A DNA stretch of 64,000 nucleotides from NCBI GenBank assembly GCA_021826315.1, contig JAKAZZ010000004.1:1-64000 (forward strand), written 5' to 3'. A model generated the notes under the pieces. It was not told the DNA's origin and did no database searches. It worked only from the letters and a program-made list of their open reading frames with translations. Source of the stretch: Actinomycetes bacterium (GTDB lineage: Bacteria; Actinomycetota; Acidimicrobiia; Acidimicrobiales; Acidimicrobiaceae). Below are positions 55,267-64,000 of this stretch, piece after piece. How positions within the stretch are numbered: the stretch's first letter is position 1; the number at the start of each line of letters is the position of its first letter. Made by a program: the position numbers and the translations under genes.

Positions 55267-56682
55267 GTGTCTATCAGGACAATACACAGGCAAGAAAAAA
55301 CACAACCAAAGAGTCAATCTTCACTCAGATTCGTAAACTTCTGGAAGGAAAACTACGGACCTACTAACCAAATCCCACGACTTACATCATCGATTACGTG
55401 CGACCTATTGATCATAGGTGGCGGTTACTTCGGCCTATGGAGCGCGATCATTGCAAAGACAAAGGCGCCAGAGCTAAAGGTCGTACTCTGCGAGGCAGGT
55501 GTCATTGGGGATGGAGCATCTGGGAAAAACGGCGGATTCCTTCAATACTCCCTAACGCATGGAATCGAGCAAGGGGTCGACCGCTTCAGCGATGAGCTCT
55601 CCGAACTAGAGACGCTAGGAAGGCAGAACTTCTCAGAGATCGCTACCTTTATTCGTGAACACAACTTGAAGGTCGACTTCGAAGAGACTGGCGCGATCGA
55701 CATCGCCAAGAGGCATGATCCAAATCTTGCGAATCGTGCTTCAACCCTCCGCGCCAATGGGATCGACGCAGAATATCTATCCGCTGACCAAGTACAAGAC
55801 CACATCAAGATAACTGGCTACTGTGACGGGATCTTGATGCCCAACTTCTCAGCTCTGGTGGACCCATTTAAACTTACTCAGGAGTTGAAACTCATAGCAC
55901 TCAATCTTGGGGTTGCGATCTTTGAGAGTACCCCCGTTCTCGAGATCAAAGATGAAAATGTGACCTTATCGGTAACGACACCGAATGGCAAGATCACATC
56001 TAAGCGAGCAATCGTCGCAACTAACGTCAATACCGAACTGATACCTTCACTCAAGAGGTACATAGCACCTGTCTACGACTATGCACTAATGACAGAGCCT
56101 CTCTCGAGCGAGCAATTTGCCGCTACCAGTTGGAATGGGCGAGAAGGGCTAAGCGATATCGCAAACCAATTTCACTACTTTCGCCTGACCAGAGAAGACC
56201 GCATCCTATGGGGTGGATACGATGCTATTTACCACTACAAAAACTCGATGAGCAGAGACTTCGAGGTGAGAAGTGAGACCTTCGATCGTCTAACTCAAAA
56301 CTTTACCAAGGCTTTCCCTTACTTAGAGGATGTGCGATTCACTCATGGATGGGGAGGCGCAATCGATACATGCACCCGATTCGCACCATTCTTCGGAAAG
56401 AGCCACGGCAATAAGGTGAGCTACGCTAGCGGATTCACCGGTCTAGGAGTAGCTGCAACCCGCTTTTGCGCAAAAGTTGCCTTCGCAATGCACTACGAAC
56501 AAGATTGGCAGGTTCTTGAGAGTCGATATGTCAATGAAAAACCGCTTCCAATGCCGCCGGAGCCACTTAGATACCTTGCGATTGAAAAGACTAAGCGATC
56601 ACTGGCAAAAGAGGATGAGACCGGACGGGCAGATCTATGGCTACGCACTACTCGACGCATGAAATTCGGCTTTGCATCATAA
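55267..56682 (+). CDS. FAD-dependent amine/amino-acid oxidoreductase (DadA-like)
   Basis: 471 residues from GTG 55267, which has GAGGT seven bases before it; the open frame to 55117 has no such signal and the first 50 residues are not family-like. FAD-binding LLIIGGGYFGLWSAIIA, GVIGDGASGKNGGFLQ and CNx-like NVNTELIPSLKRY, then FTHGWGGAIDTCTRFAPFFG and the C-terminal YASGFTGLGVAATRF. Resembles the GlcD/DadA type that includes gamma-glutamylputrescine oxidases. Substrate unknown. Divergent from recA, 44 bases upstream of the helicase gene. Confidence 0.85.
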   Translation: MSIRTIHRQEKTQPKSQSSLRFVNFWKENYGPTNQIPRLTSSITCDLLIIGGGYFGLWSAIIAKTKAPELKVVLCEAGVIGDGASGKNGGFLQYSLTHGIEQGVDRFSDELSELETLGRQNFSEIATFIREHNLKVDFEETGAIDIAKRHDPNLANRASTLRANGIDAEYLSADQVQDHIKITGYCDGILMPNFSALVDPFKLTQELKLIALNLGVAIFESTPVLEIKDENVTLSVTTPNGKITSKRAIVATNVNTELIPSLKRYIAPVYDYALMTEPLSSEQFAATSWNGREGLSDIANQFHYFRLTREDRILWGGYDAIYHYKNSMSRDFEVRSETFDRLTQNFTKAFPYLEDVRFTHGWGGAIDTCTRFAPFFGKSHGNKVSYASGFTGLGVAATRFCAKVAFAMHYEQDWQVLESRYVNEKPLPMPPEPLRYLAIEKTKRSLAKEDETGRADLWLRTTRRMKFGFAS

Positions 56683-56725
56683 GTCGGCCTCGAATCCTAG
56701 CTACCCTCGAAGAAAGTGAGAGATA

Positions 56726-59700
56726 GTGGACTACTTTGGTAGGGTGAGTTCACTATCTTCCTTCGCCGAGGGCTTTCTCGATCTATTTTCGCCAACCGTC
56801 ATCGAACGGGGTCGAAACTACTTTGATGAAGGAAGGGTCGGCGAACTTCGTCAACCGAAAAAGAACGAGATCGAAGCCCGAGTAGTCGGAACTGAGCCCT
56901 ATGTGGTTCGGATCAAGTTTCGACAAGAAAATGGCCGCTTGTCAAGCGTTACTTCGCTCTGCTCCTGCCCAGTCAAAGACCTGTGCAAGCATATCGCCGC
57001 GACATTGATCGCAGTGGTTGAAGAAGATCCATCAGACGAGGCAGAACAAGAGCAGGGTCAAAAGTCAACGGGCGACCACTGGTCGGCGATGCTAAACGAC
57101 TTTTCAGACGAAGATCAGATATTTGATACAGCAACGCCGGTTGCAATTCTCTTCGACCTAAAGCAGCTGAATGGCAAGGGTACTTCCGAAGAGCGGCCAA
57201 TGCGCCTATGCATCAAGCCAATCGTAGGCTCACTCGAAGGAAAGAAGTGGATCTCGTCCGGATACAATTGGGACCTTTCGACAAACTATCGTCTTCGAGT
57301 CGCCCCAGAGAAGTTGGCGTGGTTTACAGAGGTCGCTGGGATCTACAGCGCCACAATGGACGCTCCCGCCACTCGCTCCTACCGCTACCCCACTGCTCCA
57401 ACCTGGATCGCCCTCGACGACTTAGCTAGCGCTTCCATCTTCGCCCTGTTAAAGGCGGCGCGTGACCTCCAGATCCCCATGGTAACTGGTAGGTCACGGA
57501 CGACCCCCGTCCGCATTCTAGAGAGCCCATTCACCCCGACAATAGAGATTACAGAGGGCGACGAAAAGGATCTCCTCCTAACGCCCCAACTCGTAAGAGC
57601 CGGCCTCGATACAGACGGTTACCAAATGGCTACCCTAGGAGTACCGGCGACCGGTGTATATGGATACAGGAAAGAGGAGGAGGGGGAAGACCTCGATATC
57701 TTCATCGCGCCTCTCGCTGCACCAATTCCTAAGCGATTGATTGCCAACTTTCTCACATCCCAATCGATCGTGATAGAAAAAAATGAACGCCAACGCTTCT
57801 TTGCGTCATACTTACCACAACTCGCAAAGTCGATTAACGTAATCGTATCGAGCGACGCAATCGTTCCCGAGACCCTTAGTCCAAAGCTTGAGATCCACGT
57901 AGTACGTGAAGCATCCTCTACGATCAGAGTGAACTTTACGGTGATCTACAGATTGGGCGATGAGATTGTTCGGATGCCACAAAAGGTCGATCGCAAGTGG
58001 TCAGATCCGCGATTTATGCGTGACCTAAAGCAAGAGGCATCCCTAGTTGAATCGGCAATTGATTTAACCGGCCTCGCACCGCATCAGATATCTCGAGGAA
58101 CCGCCCTTATCAGCGATGATGAAGCGATCATCTTTCTCGACGAGACGCTAAAAATGCTCGAGGAGAATCCGGACTTTCTCGTAATTCGCGATGACAACCT
58201 CCCACTCTTCCAAGAGATAGACGAGGCGCTCTTGGTCTCGATAGCGACCAGCGATTCGACTACTACCGACTGGCTCGACCTCGGTATCAACATCGAAGTC
58301 AAAGGGAGAAAGATTCCAATCGCTGCAGTTCTAACGCTCCTTACTAAAGGGCAGAGTCGCTACTACTTTGAAGATGGAAGCTACGTATCTCTAAATACTC
58401 CTGAGATCGAAGAGTTGAAGATGATACTTTCAGAGGCTGAGACGATCGTCGATAGCCGTGGCGAGGGGGGCCTGCGCGTCGATAAACACCAGATCGACTT
58501 CCTAGACGAACTTTCGACCATGGGTGCGCTCGATGGCCGAGCAGAGAGTTGGAGGAGCGCTCGCAGTCGTCTTGCGGACATTGAATCCATACCAAACTTC
58601 GAAGTCCCCGAAACCTTCACGGCCACCTTGCGGCCGTACCAAACAACCGGCTTCAATTGGCTTGCCTTCCTTCAAGAAAATCAGATGGGGGGAGTGCTCG
58701 CAGATGACATGGGACTCGGAAAGACCCTCCAGGCGATCGCGCTACTTACACACATCTACAGAGACGGCAAGACTGGCCCACATAGTCGTCGTCCAACACT
58801 CGTAGTCGCACCCACATCCGTCGCCGGAAACTGGGCCAACGAACTCGAACGCTTTGCTCCAAATCTCAGAGTGCACAGAATCGCGTCTACCTCCAAGAAG
58901 TCAAAAGTGCCCCTAGAAAAGGCGATCAAAGAGGCCGACATCGTAATTTCTACCTACGCCATCGTCCGTCTAGACGAAGATCACTTTACAAATATCGACT
59001 GGGAGATCGTCATCTTAGATGAAGCCCAGTTTGTAAAAAATCATCGAGCCAAGTCGTACTCATCTGCAAGGCGGCTAGGAGCACAAAGCAAGTTTGCACT
59101 GACCGGAACTCCTTTTGAAAATAACCTCACCGAACTTTGGTCGGTACTTTCGATCGTTGCTCCAGGACTATTCGGTGACGAGATATCATTTCGTACCTCG
59201 TTTGCCAATCCAATCGAAAAAGGGGGAGACAGAGAGGTCTTGGCACGACTACAACGTCGTATCAGCCCTTTGATGCTGCGTAGAACAAAGTCTGAAGTGG
59301 TAACGGAGCTTCCACCTAAGACAGAGTCAGTTCTTCTCCTTGACCTAAACGAGAGGCATCGCAGGGCATACGACACAATCTTCCAACGCGAACGACAACG
59401 AGTCCTAGGGTTACTCGATGACTTTTCTAAGAATAGGATGGCGATCTTCCAATCACTCACGAAACTACGCCAAGGCGCTATCGACGCGTCCCTTGTCGAC
59501 GAGGCCTTTCGAGATGTAGCGCCAACTAAGTTCGACGCTTTGATTGAACAGCTAAACGAGATCATCACCGAGGGTCATCGAACTCTCATATTTAGCCAAT
59601 TCACTACAGTTTTGAAGAGGTTAGCAAAGCGTATTGAAGTCGAAGGGCTCGACTATCTCTATCTCGATGGCGCAACCAAAGACCGAGATCACCTAGTTAG

Positions 59701-60025
59701 GTCTTTCCAGCTCGGTACTACGCCAATATTTTTGATAAGCCTCAAAGCTGGCGGAGTTGGCCTCAACCTAACTGCAGCTGACTACTGCTACATCCTCGAT
59801 CCATGGTGGAACCCGGCAGTTGAAAACCAAGCGATAGACCGTATCCACCGTATCGGCCAATCAAATCCAGTCGTCGTATACCGAATGATTGCGAAGGACA
59901 CCATCGAGGAGAAGGTTCTTCAGCTGAGTCTAAAGAAGGCGCGCCTCTTCGACGATGTCCTCGAGGGACGCGAATTCTCAAGTGGAATCATCACGGTCGA
60001 TGACCTAAAGGGCCTCCTCGAATAG
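56726..60025 (+). CDS. SWIM zinc finger plus SNF2-family helicase
   Basis: 1099 residues from GTG. An N-terminal SWIM motif C79-S-C81-x5-C87-K-H89 is followed by a large middle region (about 100-600) without a named domain. The ATPase has Walker A DDMGLGKT (about 660-667), ISTYAIVRLD, DEAQFVKN (motif II, Q in place of H), LTGTPFENNLTELWSV, and the C-domain LIFSQFTTVLKRL, then SLKAGGVGLNLTAADYCYILDPWWNPAVENQAIDRIHRIGQ split over motifs V-VI. Such HepA-type proteins remodel protein-DNA complexes; the biological role here is unknown. It follows the FAD oxidoreductase gene by 43 bases. Confidence 0.93.
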   Translation: MDYFGRVSSLSSFAEGFLDLFSPTVIERGRNYFDEGRVGELRQPKKNEIEARVVGTEPYVVRIKFRQENGRLSSVTSLCSCPVKDLCKHIAATLIAVVEEDPSDEAEQEQGQKSTGDHWSAMLNDFSDEDQIFDTATPVAILFDLKQLNGKGTSEERPMRLCIKPIVGSLEGKKWISSGYNWDLSTNYRLRVAPEKLAWFTEVAGIYSATMDAPATRSYRYPTAPTWIALDDLASASIFALLKAARDLQIPMVTGRSRTTPVRILESPFTPTIEITEGDEKDLLLTPQLVRAGLDTDGYQMATLGVPATGVYGYRKEEEGEDLDIFIAPLAAPIPKRLIANFLTSQSIVIEKNERQRFFASYLPQLAKSINVIVSSDAIVPETLSPKLEIHVVREASSTIRVNFTVIYRLGDEIVRMPQKVDRKWSDPRFMRDLKQEASLVESAIDLTGLAPHQISRGTALISDDEAIIFLDETLKMLEENPDFLVIRDDNLPLFQEIDEALLVSIATSDSTTTDWLDLGINIEVKGRKIPIAAVLTLLTKGQSRYYFEDGSYVSLNTPEIEELKMILSEAETIVDSRGEGGLRVDKHQIDFLDELSTMGALDGRAESWRSARSRLADIESIPNFEVPETFTATLRPYQTTGFNWLAFLQENQMGGVLADDMGLGKTLQAIALLTHIYRDGKTGPHSRRPTLVVAPTSVAGNWANELERFAPNLRVHRIASTSKKSKVPLEKAIKEADIVISTYAIVRLDEDHFTNIDWEIVILDEAQFVKNHRAKSYSSARRLGAQSKFALTGTPFENNLTELWSVLSIVAPGLFGDEISFRTSFANPIEKGGDREVLARLQRRISPLMLRRTKSEVVTELPPKTESVLLLDLNERHRRAYDTIFQRERQRVLGLLDDFSKNRMAIFQSLTKLRQGAIDASLVDEAFRDVAPTKFDALIEQLNEIITEGHRTLIFSQFTTVLKRLAKRIEVEGLDYLYLDGATKDRDHLVRSFQLGTTPIFLISLKAGGVGLNLTAADYCYILDPWWNPAVENQAIDRIHRIGQSNPVVVYRMIAKDTIEEKVLQLSLKKARLFDDVLEGREFSSGIITVDDLKGLLE

Positions 60026-60142
60026 CAAAGGCTCTCTATTTAAGGGCAAGAAAGTACCACGAACAAATTACAACATGGCCATGTTGGAATTGAACAAACA
60101 TCTCTTCGTTATGTGGATTCGAAGGTGTCGCTTAGTCGGGGC

Positions 60143-60180
60143 AAAAAAATGCCAGGGACTACACGATGTAATCCCTGGCA
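60143..60180 (-). terminator. Rho-independent terminator of cinA
   Basis: On the minus strand TGCCAGGGA pairs with TCCCTGGCA (plus arms 60150-60158 and 60172-60180), followed by TTTTTTT. It ends 33 bases after the cinA stop. Confidence 0.9.
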
Positions 60181-60212
60181 GAAACGTGCCTTGGCCGATG
60201 ACGCCTACTTCA

Positions 60213-61475
60213 TCAATAGTTCTGGACGCCCGACTTCTTGGCAAGGCCAACAAGGGCTCGCCTAAGTAGATCTTGCCCCGAAATAGCCGCAAACTGACGG
60301 ATGCGATCCCGATCACCTGGGAGTTTCAGTTCGTGAGCACTAACCTCGCCATCGACGTCAAGTCCAACAAAACATGTGCCAACTGGGTGACCATTTTGCT
60401 CGCTCGGTCCAGCAACTCCCGTAAACGAAAGTGCGACATTGCTACCGGTTAAAGCTCGTACACCTTTGGCCATCTCCATTGCTGACTCCTCCGAGACAAC
60501 ATCTGATGCCTCAACGCCGAGCAGCGAACGTTTGAATGGAGTCGCATAGGTTACAACTCCTCCCAAAAAGTAATCTGAGGCGCCAACAACATTTACGATA
60601 CGCGAGGCCACAAGTCCACCAGTTAGTGATTCGGCGACCGAGAGGGTCATACCCCTCTCTTGGAGAAGTCGGCCAACCACAGATTCCATTGTCTCATCGT
60701 CATAACCAAAGACGTACTCACCTACGACCTCTAGGATCCTTGGTTCAAATTGGGCGATCTTAGCCTTAGCTGCCTCGGTCGTCTCCCCTCTAGCGGTTAG
60801 ACGAGCCTTGATACCTTCGATGCCACTCGCTAGAAATGCAAGGGTAATTCCACTCTCACCCTCAAGGTCGATGTGAAGCGGATCGAGCAGTTCGGCCAAC
60901 TTCGACTCCGAGAGACCCCATGTACGAATAACCCTCGAAGCAATCGCGAAGGTCTCTTCGCTTCGCTCCCTAAGATCTGGGATAATCGCCCGGTCGAGCA
61001 TATCTGACAACTCATAGGGCACGCCAGGGGCGGCATATATTACCTTTCGGCCAACTGGGCAAATAAGGCCAGGGGCCGTGCCCTTCACTTGGCGAATATA
61101 GGTAGCACCCTTTGGCACCATGGCTTGATTGAGATTGTTCTTTGACATCTGACGACCACGGGATGAGAATATTTCCTCGATTACTTTGGCCACGTCTTCA
61201 TTCAATTCAAGCTCAACGCCCATCACAGCCGCAATTGCATCTCTCGTTATGTCGTCTTGAGTGGGTCCGAGGCCACCACAGATGATAAGCGCATCAGACC
61301 GGGCCAAGGCATCGCGTATTGCAAACTTTATTCTCTCGAGGTTGTCGCCTACGCGTACTTGAAAGTAGGAGTCAAACCCATTCTCAGCTAGCTTGCCCGC
61401 GATCATTGTGGAGTTGGTGTCGACTATTTGGCCAAGTAGTAGTTCAGTTCCTACAGCTAAAATCTCTACGCGCAC
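60213..61475 (-). CDS. cinA: CinA-like protein, competence/damage-inducible family
   Basis: 420 residues from GTG. MoCF/COG1058 N-terminal domain (EILAVGTELLLGQIVDTNS, CGGLGPTQDDITRDAI) and C-terminal nicotinamide-nucleotide amidase domain (SVAESLTGGLVASRIVNVVGASDYF, GGVVTYATPFKRSLLGV, SFTGVAGPSEQNGHPVGT). It is thought to recycle pyridine nucleotides. Usually next to recA in Actinobacteria; here the FAD and SNF2 genes are between them. It is the last gene of the rimO-pgsA-cinA row. Confidence 0.94.
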   Translation of the reverse strand: MRVEILAVGTELLLGQIVDTNSTMIAGKLAENGFDSYFQVRVGDNLERIKFAIRDALARSDALIICGGLGPTQDDITRDAIAAVMGVELELNEDVAKVIEEIFSSRGRQMSKNNLNQAMVPKGATYIRQVKGTAPGLICPVGRKVIYAAPGVPYELSDMLDRAIIPDLRERSEETFAIASRVIRTWGLSESKLAELLDPLHIDLEGESGITLAFLASGIEGIKARLTARGETTEAAKAKIAQFEPRILEVVGEYVFGYDDETMESVVGRLLQERGMTLSVAESLTGGLVASRIVNVVGASDYFLGGVVTYATPFKRSLLGVEASDVVSEESAMEMAKGVRALTGSNVALSFTGVAGPSEQNGHPVGTCFVGLDVDGEVSAHELKLPGDRDRIRQFAAISGQDLLRRALVGLAKKSGVQNY

Positions 61476-61548
61476 ATTCGTCCTTCATCTCTATCTTCAA
61501 CTCTAAAGAGTAGTCCAATTAGAAAAGTTATATGGATTCGACGGCGAG

Positions 61549-62118
61549 TTACTCTCCCTTTGGAAGAGCTGCAACCTTGTTGTGGCCATCAACTAGGTAG
61601 TAGTAGAGCGATACATAAGAAAGGGCTAGAGCAGCATAGATAAATAGCTCACCAATTGGAAGACGAACCTGGCCAACTGACGGCATGAAAATAATACCAA
61701 TTGCTATCATCTGAACAAAAGTCTTAGCTTTACCAAGGGGTCTCGCCGGAACCGATACACCAATCTTGGCCAACTTGGTTCGATAGAGTGACATCCAGAT
61801 CTCTCGAAGTGCCATCGCAGCAATCGGCAACCACCACGTATCGCCGCGAAATACTATTGCAGCAAATGCGCCAAAGACTAAGATCTTGTCGGCTAGCGGA
61901 TCGAGGAACGCTCCGGACTTTGTTGCGCCCTGTCGACGCGCCAACCAACCATCGGCTTTGTCGGTAACCGAGACAAGAGTCCAAAGAACAAAGACAAATA
62001 ACGATGGACCGTGGTCATAGTAGTTGAAGGCGATTACCGGAGTTAGAGCCACACGTATCGCAGTAATCACATTTGCCGGCGTCGCTATCGCAGTTGGGCC
62101 ATATGTATACTGCGCCAT
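61549..62118 (-). CDS. pgsA: CDP-alcohol phosphatidyltransferase, PgsA type
   Basis: 189 residues, four or so membrane helices. The CDP-alcohol motif reads DKADGWLARRQGATKSG then AFLDPLADK: D-x2-D-G-x2-A-R, only seven residues before the G (eight are standard), then x3-D-x3-D. Likely CDP-diacylglycerol:glycerol-3-phosphate phosphatidyltransferase, which makes phosphatidylglycerol phosphate. Lies between rimO and cinA, the usual actinobacterial setting. 26 bases after rimO. Confidence 0.9.
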   Translation of the reverse strand: MAQYTYGPTAIATPANVITAIRVALTPVIAFNYYDHGPSLFVFVLWTLVSVTDKADGWLARRQGATKSGAFLDPLADKILVFGAFAAIVFRGDTWWLPIAAMALREIWMSLYRTKLAKIGVSVPARPLGKAKTFVQMIAIGIIFMPSVGQVRLPIGELFIYAALALSYVSLYYYLVDGHNKVAALPKGE

Positions 62119-62144
62119 TCACACTTGCCTTATCTTCGAGACCT

Positions 62145-63443
62145 CTAGATAGAAGTACCTATGAGATCGAGTCCATCTATATCATTTATTCTAATTCGGA
62201 CTTTTGAAGAAGTTTGATAAGCAGAATCAACTTGGATAATTCCATCGATATCTGGACTCTCCATATAGCTCCGGGCCTCACCACTTCTCTGAACGATAAC
62301 GTCTAGTTCCCGCCCGATCATCTCGATCCGCTTTGCCCTAGTTATCCGCTCCTGAACCTCACCGACTTCAAGAAGGCGATCGTGCATAATCGATGGATCA
62401 ACGTGCCCGTCCAAGGTTGAGCTATAGGTTCCCTCCTCATTCGAGTAGCTAAAGAAACCCACCCAATCCAACCTCGCCTCATCGATGAAGTTGACGAGAG
62501 CCTCGTGATCCTCTTCGGTCTCACCAGGATAGCCCACTATAAAATTGCTACGAAAGACTGCATCTGGATAGTCTCGCCGAATCCTCTCGATCTTTTGCAA
62601 ATACTCATCGCCACTTCCTGGACGGCGCATTCTCTTGATCAAAGGACGCGACACGTGTTGCAAGGAAAGATCAAAGTAAGGAAGGCCACTTGAGCCAATC
62701 ACATCGATCAACTCTTCGTTTAGCTGCGAAGGATATATATAAAGGAGGCGTATCCATCGACCGGTCTCGATCAACTTTCTCGTAAGGTCGACGAGCATTG
62801 GCTTTCCATAGAGGTCCCTTCCGTAGCTCGCAAGGTCTTGAGCGATGAGAACAATCTCAGGAACTTCGAGAGCTTGGGCCTCCTCTAAGATCGCCTCAAA
62901 GGTACGGCTCTCCTGTTTTCCGCGGAACGATGGAATGGCGCAAAAGCCACACTTTCTATCGCACCCTTCAGCCACCTTCAAGTAGGCATAAGGCCCCTCT
63001 ACCTTGGCACTTGCAAGGTTCAATAGATCGAAGTCGACCGATGGCTTTGCATTCACCATAGATTTACTCTTTCGCTTTGGCCCCAAGGATATTGCGGTGG
63101 AGTTAGGAACGGGTTCAACGAGGTCCAAAAACTCCTCTCCAAAGACTGCTACTCGATCGACGTCCGGAAGTGCTTCAATCAGTTCGTCGCGATACCTTGC
63201 CGCCATACAACCGGTTACAACCACCTTCGCACCACGTTCTCGCTGATCGACCAAGTCAAGAATCGTTGCGATTGACTCCTGACGAGCCGCCTCGATAAAG
63301 GCGCAGGTATTTACAACGATGAGGTCTGCATCATCTGCGGTGTCAGTCTGCACCAGGCCACTCTCGATAGCACGGCCAAGTAGCTTCCTTGAATCCACCT
63401 CGTTCTTAGCGCAACCGAGGGTCTCTATGTAAACTCTACTCAT
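62145..63443 (-). CDS. rimO: Ribosomal protein S12 methylthiotransferase RimO
   Basis: 432 residues from ATG 63441-63443, where GAGG lies 9 bases before; the frame extends to 63500 over thrB. Methylthiolates the conserved Asp of ribosomal protein S12. The start YIETLGCAKNEVDS, NTCAFIEAARQESI and VTGCMAA hold the N-terminal cluster cysteines (11, 47, 79). C161-x3-C165-x2-C168 in CDRKCGFCAIPSFRGKQ is the radical SAM site. A TRAM domain is at the end. Overlaps thrB by 8 bases. Confidence 0.95.
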   Translation of the reverse strand: MSRVYIETLGCAKNEVDSRKLLGRAIESGLVQTDTADDADLIVVNTCAFIEAARQESIATILDLVDQRERGAKVVVTGCMAARYRDELIEALPDVDRVAVFGEEFLDLVEPVPNSTAISLGPKRKSKSMVNAKPSVDFDLLNLASAKVEGPYAYLKVAEGCDRKCGFCAIPSFRGKQESRTFEAILEEAQALEVPEIVLIAQDLASYGRDLYGKPMLVDLTRKLIETGRWIRLLYIYPSQLNEELIDVIGSSGLPYFDLSLQHVSRPLIKRMRRPGSGDEYLQKIERIRRDYPDAVFRSNFIVGYPGETEEDHEALVNFIDEARLDWVGFFSYSNEEGTYSSTLDGHVDPSIMHDRLLEVGEVQERITRAKRIEMIGRELDVIVQRSGEARSYMESPDIDGIIQVDSAYQTSSKVRIRINDIDGLDLIGTSI

Positions 63444-64000
63444 CTGAATCATCCTCAAAGATAACCATGCCGTCGAGGTCGACCTCAAGCATCTGGGCAC
63501 TTACAGTAAAGTCAAACGATGCTAGGCCACTCTGGACAACTCCAAGCGCTCGCCGCGCATATCGCCTATCAAATAGACCTATCATCGTTGAACCTGCCCC
63601 TGACCAACAGCTATATATCGCTCCAGCCTCTTTCAGTAGTTCCTTGAGGCCACGCGCCTCAGGAAATATCTCTTCTCTGTACTTCTCATGGAGAAGATCC
63701 TCCGAGAGCGCCACCTCTAACTGAGATGCATCGCTAAACGATGCGATCGCCAAAGCAAGTCGCCCCAGATTTGTCACAGCATCTGCGAATGGAATGCTAT
63801 GGGGAAGCACCGCCCTTAGCTCTTTTGTAGCAAGATGTATCTCCGGCACAACGACGATCGCGACGATCGAAGGATCTATAGATAACTGTCGAGCCTCGTA
63901 TCGGTCTTCGATTTTGGTACCAACTACTAGTCCCCCAAAGTAGCTTGCTGCCGCATTTTCACAGTGGCCTTCAAGCTCTGATGCAACTACGAAGGCATCG
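63436..64000 (-). CDS. thrB: Homoserine kinase ThrB, N-terminus beyond window edge
   Basis: 188 codons visible. GHMP-kinase C-terminal half. Upstream of the internal GTG at 63849 the frame stays open to base 64000 and reads ASELEGHCENAAASYFGGLV, the region equal to G-H-P-D-N-V-A of homoserine kinases, then VVVPEIHLATKELRAVLP and CWSGAGSTMIGLFD, the phosphate-binding GHMP motif 3. It phosphorylates homoserine for threonine synthesis. The P-D at the usual GHPDN position reads C-E. It precedes rimO in a coupled arrangement. Confidence 0.85.
   Translation of the reverse strand, partial: DAFVVASELEGHCENAAASYFGGLVVGTKIEDRYEARQLSIDPSIVAIVVVPEIHLATKELRAVLPHSIPFADAVTNLGRLALAIASFSDASQLEVALSEDLLHEKYREEIFPEARGLKELLKEAGAIYSCWSGAGSTMIGLFDRRYARRALGVVQSGLASFDFTVSAQMLEVDLDGMVIFEDDSDE

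Noticed and set aside
56726-60025. Antiphage defence system around the SNF2 helicase
   Set aside because: No nuclease, methylase, PLD or other known partner next to it; only an FAD oxidoreductase. Context does not support defence.
1-64000. tRNA, rRNA, CRISPR or insertion sequences
   Set aside because: No T-loop with matching acceptor stem, no rRNA-like stretch, no regularly spaced repeats and no transposase found on reading.

Overview
The window is a 64-kb piece of bacterial chromosome with a clear actinobacterial gene order. There is no FtsA; SepF, YggS and PgeF follow FtsZ; lexA, a LysM cell-division protein and nrdR sit together; and recA, miaB, miaA, dapF, hflX, cinA, pgsA and rimO are neighbours. 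Moderate to low G+C, threonine/valine/alanine-rich extracellular tails and a partly rearranged cell-division cluster point to the class Acidimicrobiia (an Acidithrix/Acidimicrobium-like organism). This is inference, because no rRNA gene is present. The cell wall is of the meso-DAP type, judged from MurE and the dap genes. I see no tRNA, rRNA, CRISPR array, insertion sequence or prophage.

Region 1 (1-23.0 kb, minus strand) is the division and cell wall (dcw) cluster, transcribed from mraZ at 22.9 kb leftwards: mraZ, rsmH, ftsL, ftsI, murE, mraY, murD, ftsW, murG, murC, murB, ftsQ, ftsZ, pgeF, yggS, sepF (cut by the window edge). Three departures stand out. murF is absent between murE and mraY. 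A tryptophanase-like gene points the other way between ftsW and murG. A GntR regulator/ABC exporter module sits between ftsZ and pgeF. The mraZ upstream region carries phased TGG repeats that look like the MraZ autoregulatory operator.

Region 2 (23-34 kb) holds metabolic genes: a lipoate-ligase-like protein, an HNH nuclease, acyl-CoA dehydrogenase with a small partner, a DUF3040 protein, a PIG-L deacetylase with threonine aldolase, an inositol-monophosphatase-family enzyme, and a xylose-type ABC importer (xylFGH) with a strong promoter, a hairpin at the predicted transcript start and a hairpin after xylF.

Region 3 (34-41 kb) is the SOS/nucleotide block nrdR, LysM protein and lexA, with two LexA boxes in the divergent promoter. 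It is followed by a lysine/DAP operon, dapF-hflX-dapC-dapD-dapE, encoding the succinylase route. DapD is of the E. coli type. DapF carries serine where the first catalytic cysteine is expected.

Region 4 (41-64 kb) contains a metallophosphoesterase; a 1553-residue c-di-GMP signalling protein with the unusual order globin-GAF-EAL-GAF-PAS-PAS-PAS-GGDEF; miaA; an unusual aldehyde dehydrogenase; an FMN-binding protein; miaB; recA with a perfect SOS box; an FAD amine-oxidase-like protein; a SWIM/SNF2 helicase; cinA; pgsA; rimO; and a truncated thrB. Usually adjacent pairs (recA-cinA, miaA-dapF, hflX-lexA) have been opened by inserted genes.

I found no unmistakably new multigene defence or mobile system. 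The most notable items are the globin/EAL/GGDEF protein, the DapF cysteine-to-serine change, the missing murF and the inverted tryptophanase in the dcw cluster.
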